Of a stretch of 9,089 nt of DNA, positions 1 to 5,388 are shown piece after piece. Every line of letters begins with the position of its first letter. Within the stretch, counting starts at the first letter, position 1. Source of the stretch: an uncultured Eubacteriales bacterium (GTDB lineage Bacteria > Bacillota > Clostridia > Peptostreptococcales > Anaerovoracaceae); the NCBI GenBank assembly GCA_910585135.1, contig CAJUEB010000093.1, forward strand, positions 1 through 9,089. The letters are read 5' to 3'. A program made the translations under genes and the position numbers. Under the pieces are notes generated by a model, which saw nothing but the letters and a program-made list of their open reading frames with translations, was not told the DNA's origin and did no database searches.

Positions 1-3
1 AAC

Positions 4-33
4 GGAGCGGGATACTTTATGTCCTCCCGCTCC
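4..33. repeat. Perfect 9-bp hairpin at the left edge
   Basis: GGAGCGGGA (4-12) and TCCCGCTCC (25-33) are perfect reverse complements around a 12-base loop. No T-run follows, so it is not a classical intrinsic terminator. It lies at the extreme left of the window and may belong to the 3' end or trailer of a unit that starts outside it. The stretch 1-140 holds no gene I can support. One frame stays open from the edge to a TAA at 72-74, and another to 129, but neither has recognisable protein character. Confidence 0.5.
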
Positions 34-140
34 CTCAGATAAAGCCGCTGTACAATTTCAAGGCAGAGGATTAAAAATGTTGCATTTCGCCAGGTGCGTA
101 CGGGCATTCATTATGGCTTCGCTCCCTTAAGCTGTAGATA

Positions 141-176
141 AAGGCTCAGCCTCCTATTTGGGGTTGAGCCTTTTGT
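141..176. terminator. Intrinsic terminator, probably bidirectional
   Basis: AAGGCTCAGCC (141-151) pairs with GGTTGAGCCTT (162-172), giving 11 pairs with one G-U wobble and a 10-base loop. On the plus strand it runs into TTTTGTT; on the minus strand the hairpin ends in a shorter T-run. It would end any unit entering from the left and also the minus-strand XRE gene that stops at 216. Confidence 0.8.
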
Positions 177-215
177 TACCGAAACCCCGCGTTTGGCGCA
201 GAGGTGTCTTTTGCT

Positions 216-677
216 TTATGCGTTTCTTTTTAGCATATTCGCCCATATGAAAATTACGATTACCGTTGCAATCAAAAATTCCGCAAAAATGACAGACGGA
301 TTCCAAATCTCAAAATAGAAATGCCCGATGAAGTACACCGAGAAAAACAAAAGGTATACTCCGATGGAATATAGAAGGCAGCGTATGATTTTCCGATTGC
401 GTTTTTCACGTGCCAGAAGCTGCTGTTGCTGCTTTGCTAAGATTTCTGTTTTCACGGACAATTCATCGATTTCCGATGGCTGTAATAAGGAATCGGTCGT
501 CACCCCGAAGACTTGGCTCATGGCGACGATTTTTTCCAGCTCTGGCGTTGCCTGGCCTGATTCCCATTTTGAGATGGACTGCCTGGAAACGTTCAACGCT
601 TCTGCCAGTTGTTCCTGTGTCAGATCGCTGCCTTTGCGCAGTGTAAAGATTTTCTCTGAAAGGTTCATTCGATTCAT
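216..677 (-). CDS. XRE-family transcriptional regulator with membrane-anchored C-terminus
   Basis: This is a 153-residue protein. Residues about 7-61 form an XRE/Cro-type helix-turn-helix: 'LTQEQLAEALNVSRQSISKWE' spans the recognition region (residues 19-39), followed by the usual 'G...P.l..i..ms..fgvt.D.Ll' continuation. Residues about 74-95 (AKQQQQLLAREKRNRK region) are polar and probably helical. Two hydrophobic segments follow (about 99-119 and 127-147), so the DNA-binding domain should be tethered to the inner face of the membrane. The ATG at 675-677 is preceded by AGGAGG (685-690) with 7-base spacing, which fixes the start. Regulators of this form are common in Firmicutes and often sense membrane or envelope conditions. 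The target is unknown and the nearest genes are separately promoted. The leader carries an 11-bp inverted repeat that includes the start codon. Confidence 0.9.
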   Translation of the reverse strand: MNRMNLSEKIFTLRKGSDLTQEQLAEALNVSRQSISKWESGQATPELEKIVAMSQVFGVTTDSLLQPSEIDELSVKTEILAKQQQQLLAREKRNRKIIRCLLYSIGVYLLFFSVYFIGHFYFEIWNPSVIFAEFLIATVIVIFIWANMLKRNA

Positions 678-738
678 TTGCTAACCTCCTCATATAGCGT
701 ATGCAGTTTTACCGTGTGAAAAAATTCTAGCAAATGAA
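673..738 (-). repeat. 11-bp inverted repeat spanning leader and start codon of the XRE gene
   Basis: TTCATTTGCTA (673-683) and TAGCAAATGAA (728-738) are perfect reverse complements 44 bp apart. In the minus-strand mRNA the second arm contains the AUG of the XRE gene (675-677), and the first arm lies just after the predicted transcription start. Pairing would place the initiation codon in an 11-bp helix, with the Shine-Dalgarno at the edge of the loop. It could instead be a DNA operator pair. Confidence 0.6.
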
Positions 739-748
739 AGCGCGAGAT

Positions 749-777
749 TCTATACAAAGGGCTGTGCTTTTGCGCAA
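749..777 (-). promoter_or_regulatory. Sigma-A promoter for the XRE regulator
   Basis: Read on the minus strand: TTGCGC (777-772), a 17-bp spacer, then TATAGA (754-749). The -35 half overlaps the 8-bp palindrome TTGCGCAA (770-777). The predicted start near 742 gives a leader of about 65 nt. An overlapping TAGAAT (729-724) is an alternative -10 but lacks a good -35. Confidence 0.55.
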
Positions 778-944
778 CCGGCAGGTGATTTATGTTATTA
801 AATTGTGGCGTCCCGTATTTCGTGCGGATTAGAACATATATTTAATTCGCCTCTGATCTGCTGGATTCATTCGCGTCGTGGCGTGCCAGTATCTGCGCCG
901 CTTCTGTGCTGCATCTGAGCCTTCCCGTATGTCGTTTTCTGGTC

Positions 945-1148
945 TTATGCCAGCCGTTCGATCTGCATGAGCGTATCTGCTTCCGGCAGCTCCATGTCGA
1001 GGATGTTCATGATCGCATCCACCTTTTCTGGCTGTTTCAAGGCGATTCTCCATATTTTATCCCCGCCCTCATTAGAAATTGCTCCCGAACGGATTTTGTA
1101 TTCGAGAAGGTCAGCAACCTGGCTGATGATTTCGCGTTTTTCTTTCAT
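945..1148 (-). CDS. 67-residue protein of unknown function
   Basis: The ATG at 1146-1148 is preceded by GGAGAG with a short spacer on the minus strand, and the frame ends at TAA 945-947. The 67 residues are charged and mostly helix-forming (MKEKREIISQVADLLEYKI... PEKVDAIMNILDMELPEADTL). There is no signal peptide, membrane helix, cysteine or metal motif. I do not recognise the family. The repeated LL/IL/ML heptad-like spacing suggests a small helical bundle or a protein-protein adaptor. Its own promoter (1214-1242) and a 10-bp palindrome in the leader suggest individual regulation. A small DNA-binding protein or antitoxin-like partner is conceivable, but no cognate toxin is adjacent. Confidence 0.7.
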   Translation of the reverse strand: MKEKREIISQVADLLEYKIRSGAISNEGGDKIWRIALKQPEKVDAIMNILDMELPEADTLMQIERLA

Positions 1149-1178
1149 AATTGCTCTCTCCTTTTTTCATATTTTCTT

Positions 1179-1212
1179 GATGATGCAGGTGTTTTCGAAT
1201 TACTGCATCATC
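1179..1212 (-). promoter_or_regulatory. 10-bp palindrome at the transcription start of the 67-residue gene
   Basis: GATGATGCAG (1179-1188) and CTGCATCATC (1203-1212) are perfect inverted repeats with a 14-base spacer. They lie directly downstream of the predicted -10 box, across the likely start point (near 1207). A transcript starting there would lose part of one arm, so a protein-binding operator is more likely than an RNA hairpin. The binding protein is unknown. Confidence 0.5.
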
Positions 1213-1213
1213 T

Positions 1214-1242
1214 ATTTTACATCAGTTTGGCGTTTCGTACAA
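1214..1242 (-). promoter_or_regulatory. Candidate sigma-A promoter for the 67-residue gene
   Basis: Minus strand: TTGTAC (1242-1237), 17-bp spacer, TAAAAT (1219-1214). The -10 and spacing are good, the -35 is weak, as expected for a regulated promoter. It lies about 65 bp before the ATG. Confidence 0.45.
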
Positions 1243-1342
1243 GCAAAGAGACGCAATTAAGGGACTGAGGATGTGGCAGGGATGCTTGGGGAAATGATTC
1301 GTTCGCTTGAGGAGGTTTTTTTGTAGCCGGTATCGAATATGA

Positions 1343-1373
1343 AAACCGCTGGAACTTGCGTCCCAGCGATTTT
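1343..1373. terminator. Intrinsic terminator after the LytTR/DUF3021 operon
   Basis: CGCTGG (1347-1352) pairs with CCAGCG (1363-1368), flanked by A-rich and T-rich arms that extend the stem by several A-T and wobble pairs; the loop is 10 bases. On the minus strand it ends in GGTTTTC, on the plus strand in ATTTTT. It sits 33 bp past the stop of the DUF3021 gene. Confidence 0.65.
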
Positions 1374-1406
1374 TACAAGCAGGTCGGTCTTTTGTCCGCC
1401 TTTCTT

Positions 1407-1892
1407 TTAGCAGTCTTCCTCTTGTTCGTTTTCGTCATGCATTGCCTGATGCAAATTTGCATTCATTTTTCTGACGGTATGCTTACCGATGATAAACATG
1501 ACGATCCAGAGGACGATAAAGACCAGGATGAAGATTAAGAAATAGCTTAAAAATCCCCAGAGGGTATGCTCCATCCAGTATAGAAAATAAGCAATCGGCA
1601 TCATAATGAGAGCGACGATGGCAAAATAAATGCCTGTCTGCTGCACGATCCCTAAGTGATCGATTTCCCATATCACGGATGCGCTGCTGAATCCGATTCC
1701 CAGTATCCCGGACAGCAATGCCTGCACAAGAACTGCATTGATTTCATTTCCCATGGCATAGGCCAGGTTCGGCTCGCAAGGCGTATAGTATCCGTCTGCC
1801 CATGCGAGCGAGATGAATATCGTGATCAGATATCCGATCGTAATTCCGAGTGGAAACCCCAAAGCGCCGCGCGCAATTATTTTTTGTTTCAT
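1407..1892 (-). CDS. DUF3021-family four-helix membrane protein, partner of the LytTR regulator
   Basis: This is a 161-residue protein with four hydrophobic segments at about 9-30, 52-73, 87-106 and 113-136. The first helix starts '...RGALGFPLGITIGYLITI', and an extracellular loop contains 'YYTPCEPNLAYAMGNEINAVL', typical of DUF3021. The cytoplasmic tail is short and acidic (DENEQEED). The ATG (1890-1892) lies 10 bases after the stop of the upstream LytTR gene, and that stop TGA forms part of the GAGG ribosome binding site, so translation is probably coupled. DUF3021 proteins typically sit beside a LytTR-only regulator. In streptococci, analogous LytTR regulatory systems use the membrane protein to hold the regulator inactive. 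By analogy I infer that this protein is the sensor or inhibitor of its neighbour; the signal is unknown. Confidence 0.85.
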   Translation of the reverse strand: MKQKIIARGALGFPLGITIGYLITIFISLAWADGYYTPCEPNLAYAMGNEINAVLVQALLSGILGIGFSSASVIWEIDHLGIVQQTGIYFAIVALIMMPIAYFLYWMEHTLWGFLSYFLIFILVFIVLWIVMFIIGKHTVRKMNANLHQAMHDENEQEEDC

Positions 1893-1902
1893 TCTTTCAA
1901 CC

Positions 1903-2343
1903 TCACATTCCTAATATTTTCTTGATTTTGGCAACATACCGCCTGGAAACGTACGTCGTCGCTTCGTCTGATAATCTCACGCAAATTGTTCCGGTAAAGT
2001 TCAAATCAAAGTTTTTGACTTGTTTCAGGTTAATGATTTCCGAGTTTGAAATGCGGACAAATTGATGTGGATCTAGACGCTTCTCTATTTCATATAATCT
2101 GAGCCGCAATGTATATTCGCCGTCCTTTGTGACAGCGAAAACCTTACCGCTGTTTGCATAAATCCGAATCAGGCTTTTTGGCTCTAGCACCTCAACTTTG
2201 TTATTCCGGCTGCCGGCAATGATCTGGCTGGTATCGCTTGACAGGCTTCTGGCGATATTGTTGATTTCATCCGTTACGGAATCCGTTAAAATCAGTATCT
2301 TGGGTTCTTTATAGGCACTGTCAATTTTTATTTCGACGCGCAT
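1903..2343 (-). CDS. LytTR-domain DNA-binding response protein without receiver domain
   Basis: This is a 146-residue protein. The first 45 residues (MRVEIKIDSAYKEPKILILT...) form a short N-terminal region rather than a CheY-like receiver. Residues about 45-146 are a LytTR domain: 'VEVLEPKSLIRIYANSGKVFAV', 'RLDPHQFVRISNSEIINLKQV' and the closing 'YVSRRYVAKIKKILGM' are its conserved blocks. The start is set at ATG 2341-2343 because AAGGAGG (2352-2358) sits 8 bases before it; an in-frame GTG at 2350-2352 overlaps that ribosome binding site and cannot be the start. The gene is first in a two-gene operon with the DUF3021 membrane protein and has a near-consensus promoter with a direct repeat around the -35. 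It should bind direct repeats and may autoregulate; other targets cannot be seen here. Confidence 0.9.
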   Translation of the reverse strand: MRVEIKIDSAYKEPKILILTDSVTDEINNIARSLSSDTSQIIAGSRNNKVEVLEPKSLIRIYANSGKVFAVTKDGEYTLRLRLYEIEKRLDPHQFVRISNSEIINLKQVKNFDLNFTGTICVRLSDEATTYVSRRYVAKIKKILGM

Positions 2344-2393
2344 GGCATCCACCTCCTTTCCCGTTTAGCACGGTGATACTTTCTCTTGCAGCC

Positions 2394-2422
2394 ATTATAT
2401 AGAAAGTCGGTATTTCGTTCAA
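2394..2422 (-). promoter_or_regulatory. Strong sigma-A promoter of the LytTR/DUF3021 operon
   Basis: Minus strand: TTGAAC (2422-2417), exactly 17 bp, TATAAT (2399-2394). The predicted start is near 2387, about 44 nt before the LytTR ATG. Nothing else in the 2344-2422 leader region competes with it. Confidence 0.8.
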
Positions 2423-2441
2423 TGGATTTGCGATAGTCGGT
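2401..2441 (-). promoter_or_regulatory. Direct repeats ACCGACTWTC at the LytTR promoter, candidate operator
   Basis: On the minus strand ACCGACTATC (2441-2432) and ACCGACTTTC (2411-2402) match at 9 of 10 bases and repeat with a 30-bp period, about three helical turns. One copy is upstream of the -35, the other in the -35/-10 spacer. LytTR proteins bind imperfect direct repeats on one helix face, so this is a plausible autoregulatory site, although the period is longer than the roughly 21 bp seen for AgrA-like sites. Confidence 0.45.
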
Positions 2442-2783
2442 CGGTTTGGAAAGATAAGTGGCATAAAAACGGTGCGCTGTCCGATCGGTTTCATGCAAAG
2501 GGCAGTGTGGCGGCTGTGCGGCCGGATGTGATGGGAAAGGTGGGAATTCTTTGAAACGCCCTGAAATAATCAGATCTGTAAGGAAAATGATATTTTCGTG
2601 AAATAAAATTCCACGGATGCGTTCGGCGATCGTGTCCGGCCGTGAAGCATCCGTGGATGAGATTTTGATTTTCTTGGAAACGCTGTAATCAAGCGTTTTT
2701 GAAAACCGCTGGCGAAAATGAAACCAAGGCGGCTTTCGTTTTCCATATGACATGCGAGCGTATGATTGGAGAAGCGCATGCGG
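2423..2783. other. Intergenic stretch without a supported gene
   Basis: About 360 bp lie between the LytTR promoter and the DUF5684-like gene. Open frames on both strands exist but lack a ribosome binding site and protein character. The visible content is a perfect 11-bp stem-loop (2610-2657) and a weaker hairpin, AAACGCT (2678-2684) with AGCGTTT (2692-2698), followed on the plus strand by TT then G. At 2782-2796 a palindrome GGTTATG-G-CATAACC covers the stop codon of the neighbouring gene. Most likely this is the trailer and terminator zone of the minus-strand membrane protein. Confidence 0.5.
2610..2657 (-). terminator. Perfect 11-bp stem-loop, possible terminator of the DUF5684-like gene
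   Basis: TCCACGGATGC (2610-2620) and GCATCCGTGGA (2647-2657) are perfectly complementary. The 26-base loop can form a small inner CGGC/GCCG stem. On the minus strand the hairpin is followed by ATTTTATTTC, an interrupted T-run, so it could end transcription from the membrane-protein gene 127 bp upstream. The long loop is unusual for an intrinsic terminator; a structured RNA element is the alternative. Confidence 0.4.
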
Positions 2784-3287
2784 TTATGGCATAACCTGCG
2801 ATGATGCATCTGCTTCGGAAGATTCGTTTTCTCGTACATATTGCGATGAACCAAATGCAAGGATGAACAGGAATATGATATTGAGGAATATCAGTCCGAA
2901 CGTAAATCCTACGCCGTGTCCGAATGCTTTAGAGAGCTTATGCAGGAGCATGATGTTGATGACGGCAATCACAATCAGCAGAATTGGCAAAACCGCCAGG
3001 AGCATGCTTCCTCCCGTGCTGTATTCATAAATAAATCCGATGGTAAATAAGATGACATAAAGTACGCTTAATGCGACGCTAATGCCAAACATCAGCGGAC
3101 GCCATGCGATATTGAATATGATATAGCTGTTGTAAATGGGGATGATCGATTTCCAGCCCGCTTCCCCGGCTTTGCTGAAAATCTTCCAGTAAGCGACGAT
3201 CATTAAGATGCCTAAGACCAGCGAAAACAGCATAACGCCGCCGTAATACGTCGCAATCGCAGAATACGTTGGGTACGTTGAATACAT
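2784..3287 (-). CDS. DUF5684-like multi-pass membrane protein
   Basis: This is a 167-residue protein. After a short Tyr/Thr/Ser-rich start (MYSTYPTYSAIATYYGG) there are four hydrophobic segments at about 15-36, 64-87, 95-116 and 125-146. Between the first two lies 'YWKIFSKAGEAGWKSIIPIYNSYIIFNIA' (residues 33-61, shown in parts: WKIFSKAGEAGWKS and IPIYNSY), the signature I associate with DUF5684 membrane proteins. Residues 117-124 (KLSKAFGH) and 'GFTFGLIFLNIIF' are also typical. The C-terminus is Ser/Glu-rich and soluble. The ATG (3285-3287) follows AGGAGG (3296-3301) at 8 bases. It is a single-gene unit behind a near-perfect promoter, so it is probably well expressed. Some family members are fused or adjacent to signal-peptidase-like proteins, but nothing of that kind is here and the function is unknown. 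Confidence 0.85.
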   Translation of the reverse strand: MYSTYPTYSAIATYYGGVMLFSLVLGILMIVAYWKIFSKAGEAGWKSIIPIYNSYIIFNIAWRPLMFGISVALSVLYVILFTIGFIYEYSTGGSMLLAVLPILLIVIAVINIMLLHKLSKAFGHGVGFTFGLIFLNIIFLFILAFGSSQYVRENESSEADASSQVMP

Positions 3288-3336
3288 GGTGTGAACCTCC
3301 TATTAAAAAAATAATGAAATGAATGATGATAGGAAA

Positions 3337-3365
3337 AGTATAGCTTATATGGAATATCATGTCAA
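3337..3365 (-). promoter_or_regulatory. Near-consensus sigma-A promoter of the DUF5684-like gene
   Basis: Minus strand: TTGACA (3365-3360), 17 bp, TATACT (3342-3337). The start near 3330 leaves a leader of about 43 nt. It diverges from the hydrolase promoter at 3441-3469, with about 75 bp between the two. Confidence 0.85.
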
Positions 3366-3440
3366 CCAAAATCTGACATGAACGGCGCACCATGTTATCT
3401 GGCAAAAAACTGCTGTACCGTTAGATATATTTTTCTTGTC

Positions 3441-3469
3441 TTGCAAAATGGGCGAAGAATCGCTATTAT
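3441..3469 (+). promoter_or_regulatory. Sigma-A promoter of the hydrolase operon
   Basis: TTGCAA (3441-3446), 17 bp, TATTAT (3464-3469). The predicted start near 3476 gives a leader of about 100 nt that contains the palindrome at 3513-3533. Confidence 0.7.
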
Positions 3470-3512
3470 ATATCTATATGCCATAAAGCGTGCGTTGTGC
3501 ATTCGTATATGC

Positions 3513-3533
3513 TGTAAACCAGGGCAGTTTACA
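3513..3533 (+). promoter_or_regulatory. Palindrome TGTAAAC-7-GTTTACA in the hydrolase leader
   Basis: The 7-bp arms (3513-3519 and 3527-3533) are perfect, with spacer CAGGGCA, about 40 bp downstream of the predicted start and 42 bp before the ATG. The size and symmetry suit a dimeric repressor acting as a roadblock, or a small mRNA hairpin. No T-run follows, so it is not a terminator. Confidence 0.5.
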
Positions 3534-3574
3534 AAATGACCAGACCATGAAAGACAGATCCGACAGGAGGCAAT

Positions 3575-4540
3575 ATGTTAACGAAAGTCACAGACAATAT
3601 ATACAAAAAAGTAGTGCCGCTTCCCAATAACCCGCTGCGGGAAATCAATGCCTATATCATAACAGGGGAGAAAAACCTTCTCATCGATACAGGCTTCAAC
3701 CGGCCGGAATGTGAGGAAGCTTTACAAGGCGCGTTTGATGAGCTGGGTATTGGCGCAGTTGATGTATTCGTTACCCATCTGCATTCAGACCACTGCGGGT
3801 TAGTACCGAAATTTGCATCCAGGGACAGCGTTATTTACGCTGGGGAAACGGACGGGGAACTGATGAACTTTGAGGCGGGCAACCTGTATTGGAAGATACT
3901 AGATGATATGTTCCTGAAGTTCGGGTTTCCCAAGGCGGATTTTGGAAGGAATACGGACATTCATCCGGGCAGGAAATATGTCCATGATTCGAAAATTGAT
4001 TTCACCTATGTAGCGGAAGGCGATGTGCTGGAATACGGCGGCTATCGGCTGGAAGCGATCGAAACGCCGGGACATACGCCGGGGCATATGTGCCTTTATG
4101 ACCGGGATAAAAAAATCTTATTTTGCGGCGATCACATTTTGGGTACGATCACGCCGAATATCACGATCGAAATCAGCGCCGAAAATCCTCTGCGGGACTA
4201 TTTGCAGAGCCTGGCGAAAGTGGAAAAGATGGACGTCAGGACGCTTTTGACGGCGCATGGGACGCCGGTAACGGATATGTATGCCCGCATTAAGGAGCTG
4301 TACCAGCATCACGAAGACCGGCTGGCGGAGGCGCGCCATATCCTGGGCAATCAGTGGAAGACGCCGTATGAGGTGGCGCGGGATATGACGTGGGAAATTG
4401 AATGCAGGAACTGGGATGAATTTCCCGCACCTCAGAAATGGTTCGCGACAGGAGAGGCGATTTCCCATTTGCAGTATCTGTATTTTTCCGGCGCTGTGAA
4501 GCGGGAGGAGCGGGATGGCATATATTACTATCATCAATAG
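3575..4540 (+). CDS. Metallo-beta-lactamase-fold hydrolase with C-terminal winged-helix domain
   Basis: This is a 321-residue cytosolic protein. The di-metal site is complete: H68-x-H70-x-D72-H73 in 'VTHLHSDHCG', H167 and H171 in 'GHTPGH', D186 in 'LFCGDH', and H228 in 'LTAHG'. Residues about 1-232 make the hydrolase fold. Residues about 245-320 ('ARHILGN...TPYEVARDMTW... FATGEAISHLQYLYFSGAVKREERDGIYYY') fit the winged-helix tail of the LACTB2/RNase-Z-like branch. Such enzymes hydrolyse thioesters, lactones, phosphodiesters or RNA, and the substrate cannot be read from sequence. AGGAGG (3565-3570) lies 4 bases before the ATG. The gene leads a probable operon with a metallophosphoesterase that starts within about 25 bases of its stop. 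Antibiotic resistance is unlikely because the protein lacks a signal peptide. Confidence 0.93.
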   Translation: MLTKVTDNIYKKVVPLPNNPLREINAYIITGEKNLLIDTGFNRPECEEALQGAFDELGIGAVDVFVTHLHSDHCGLVPKFASRDSVIYAGETDGELMNFEAGNLYWKILDDMFLKFGFPKADFGRNTDIHPGRKYVHDSKIDFTYVAEGDVLEYGGYRLEAIETPGHTPGHMCLYDRDKKILFCGDHILGTITPNITIEISAENPLRDYLQSLAKVEKMDVRTLLTAHGTPVTDMYARIKELYQHHEDRLAEARHILGNQWKTPYEVARDMTWEIECRNWDEFPAPQKWFATGEAISHLQYLYFSGAVKREERDGIYYYHQ

Positions 4541-4561
4541 GAAATGAGCGAAAGAGATATT

Positions 4562-5278
4562 ATGACGGGAAGAGTTTTTGTTACGGGAGACAAGCATGGA
4601 TCGCTTCTGCCGTTGTTTGGCCTTACCGAAAAGAATGAATTGAGCAGCGCCGATATTTTGATCATCGCCGGGGATGCGGGCTATGTTTGGAATGAGGATT
4701 ATCCATATAAGGTAGAAACCTTGCAGCAAGTCTTTCCGGGAACGATTGCTTTTATCGACGGTAATCATGAAAACCATGCGATTTTAAATGCGCTGGAGGT
4801 ATGCAGCTGGCATCATGGAAAGGCGCACCGGGCGGGGGAGCGGGTTTTTCACCTGATGCGGGGAGAAGTGTATTCGATTTACGGCGAGCGTTATTTTACG
4901 TTTGGCGGCGCACGCTCTGTAGACCGGGATCGAAGGGTAGAAGGCGAAAGCTGGTGGCCGGAGGAAGATCCAACTGCTGTGGAGATTGCATATGGCAAGA
5001 AGCAGCTCATGGAGCATTTGCATGAAATCGATTATGTGATTACCCATGAAACGCCGCTGTTTGCCAGAAAGTCGATTTTACGGAATAAGCCGATCGATGA
5101 TGATTATCATTTTCCGGCGGTATTGGACGAGTGGTATGATGTAATCTCAGAAGGCAAACGTTTCAAAAAGTGGTATTTTGGGCATATGCATGTTGACCAG
5201 ATGATTACCCCGAAATTGCAGGCGCTGCATGCCGATATCCTGCTGGCTGGGGAAGATAAGCGCATTCTGTGGGCTTAG
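4562..5278 (+). CDS. Calcineurin-like metallophosphoesterase
   Basis: This is a 238-residue protein from the chosen start, with all metallophosphoesterase blocks present: D10-x-H12 in 'VTGDKHG', D38 in 'IAGDAG', N68-H69 in 'DGNHE', H162 in 'THETP', and H208-x-H210 in 'FGHMH'. The middle 'FGGARSVDRDRR..GESWWPEE' (about 114-135) is characteristic of a Firmicutes/phage-type branch of this family. It should hydrolyse a phosphodiester or phosphomonoester using two metal ions in the cytosol; the substrate is unknown. An ATG at 4544 would add six residues, but its AGGA is only one base away, whereas ATG 4562 has AAAGAG five bases upstream and begins just before the first motif. The gene follows the lactamase-fold hydrolase by 21 bp, implying co-transcription and translational coupling. 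Confidence 0.9.
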   Translation: MTGRVFVTGDKHGSLLPLFGLTEKNELSSADILIIAGDAGYVWNEDYPYKVETLQQVFPGTIAFIDGNHENHAILNALEVCSWHHGKAHRAGERVFHLMRGEVYSIYGERYFTFGGARSVDRDRRVEGESWWPEEDPTAVEIAYGKKQLMEHLHEIDYVITHETPLFARKSILRNKPIDDDYHFPAVLDEWYDVISEGKRFKKWYFGHMHVDQMITPKLQALHADILLAGEDKRILWA

Positions 5279-5337
5279 TGCGGAAGGAAGAACCGCTTGT
5301 TGTTTGTGTTAGGGCGCGCGGCAGGAGGATATGATCG

Positions 5338-5388
5338 ATGTATGTTGCCGCCTGCAAAGAAAAGGAGAACTTATTATGTATGGATTAG
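5338..5388 (+). CDS. Possible 16-residue leader peptide overlapping the next start
   Basis: ATG at 5338 lies 9 bases after AGGAGG (5323-5328), and the frame reads MYVAACKEKENLLCMD before TAG at 5386-5388. The frame covers the ribosome binding site and start codon (5376) of the 52-residue membrane protein in another frame. Ribosomes ending here could expose or re-enter the next start. No family can be assigned; an alternative is that AGGAGG serves ATG 5331, giving a 67-residue form of the downstream protein. Confidence 0.3.
   Translation: MYVAACKEKENLLCMD

Noticed and set aside
76..129. 17-codon frame preceded by AGAGG near the left edge
   Set aside because: It is too short to judge, has no family resemblance, and may be the tail of something outside the window.
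829..1053. Minus-strand frame overlapping the 67-residue gene
   Set aside because: It overlaps a better-supported gene in another frame and has low-quality translation and no ribosome binding site.
945..1148. Antitoxin of a toxin-antitoxin pair
   Set aside because: No adjacent or overlapping partner gene on the same transcript; the neighbouring frames are not protein-like.
1265..1326. Short plus-strand frame reading EDVAGMLGEMIRSLEEVFL before a TAG
   Set aside because: It looks protein-like but is only about 20 codons after an in-frame stop, with no convincing start; it could be a relic, but this cannot be supported.
1341..1352. GAAAACCGCTGG shared by 1341-1352 and 2701-2712
   Set aside because: A 12-bp match without flanking similarity; the first copy is explained by the terminator stem.
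2350..2352. GTG start for the LytTR regulator, three residues longer
   Set aside because: The GTG is part of the AAGGAGG ribosome binding site region; the ATG at 2341-2343 has correct spacing.
2328..2753. 141-codon open frame on the minus strand between the LytTR and DUF5684-like genes
   Set aside because: It has no ribosome binding site, shows no protein character (many His, Arg, Pro, Cys residues in random order) and runs through the LytTR promoter.
3575..4540. Beta-lactam resistance enzyme
   Set aside because: No signal peptide, and the winged-helix tail and motif set place it with general cytosolic hydrolases of the fold.
4647..4654. GCCGATAT, and a second copy near 5230, as sigma-28 -10 elements
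   Set aside because: Both lie inside the metallophosphoesterase gene and lack a TAAA-type -35 at the right distance.
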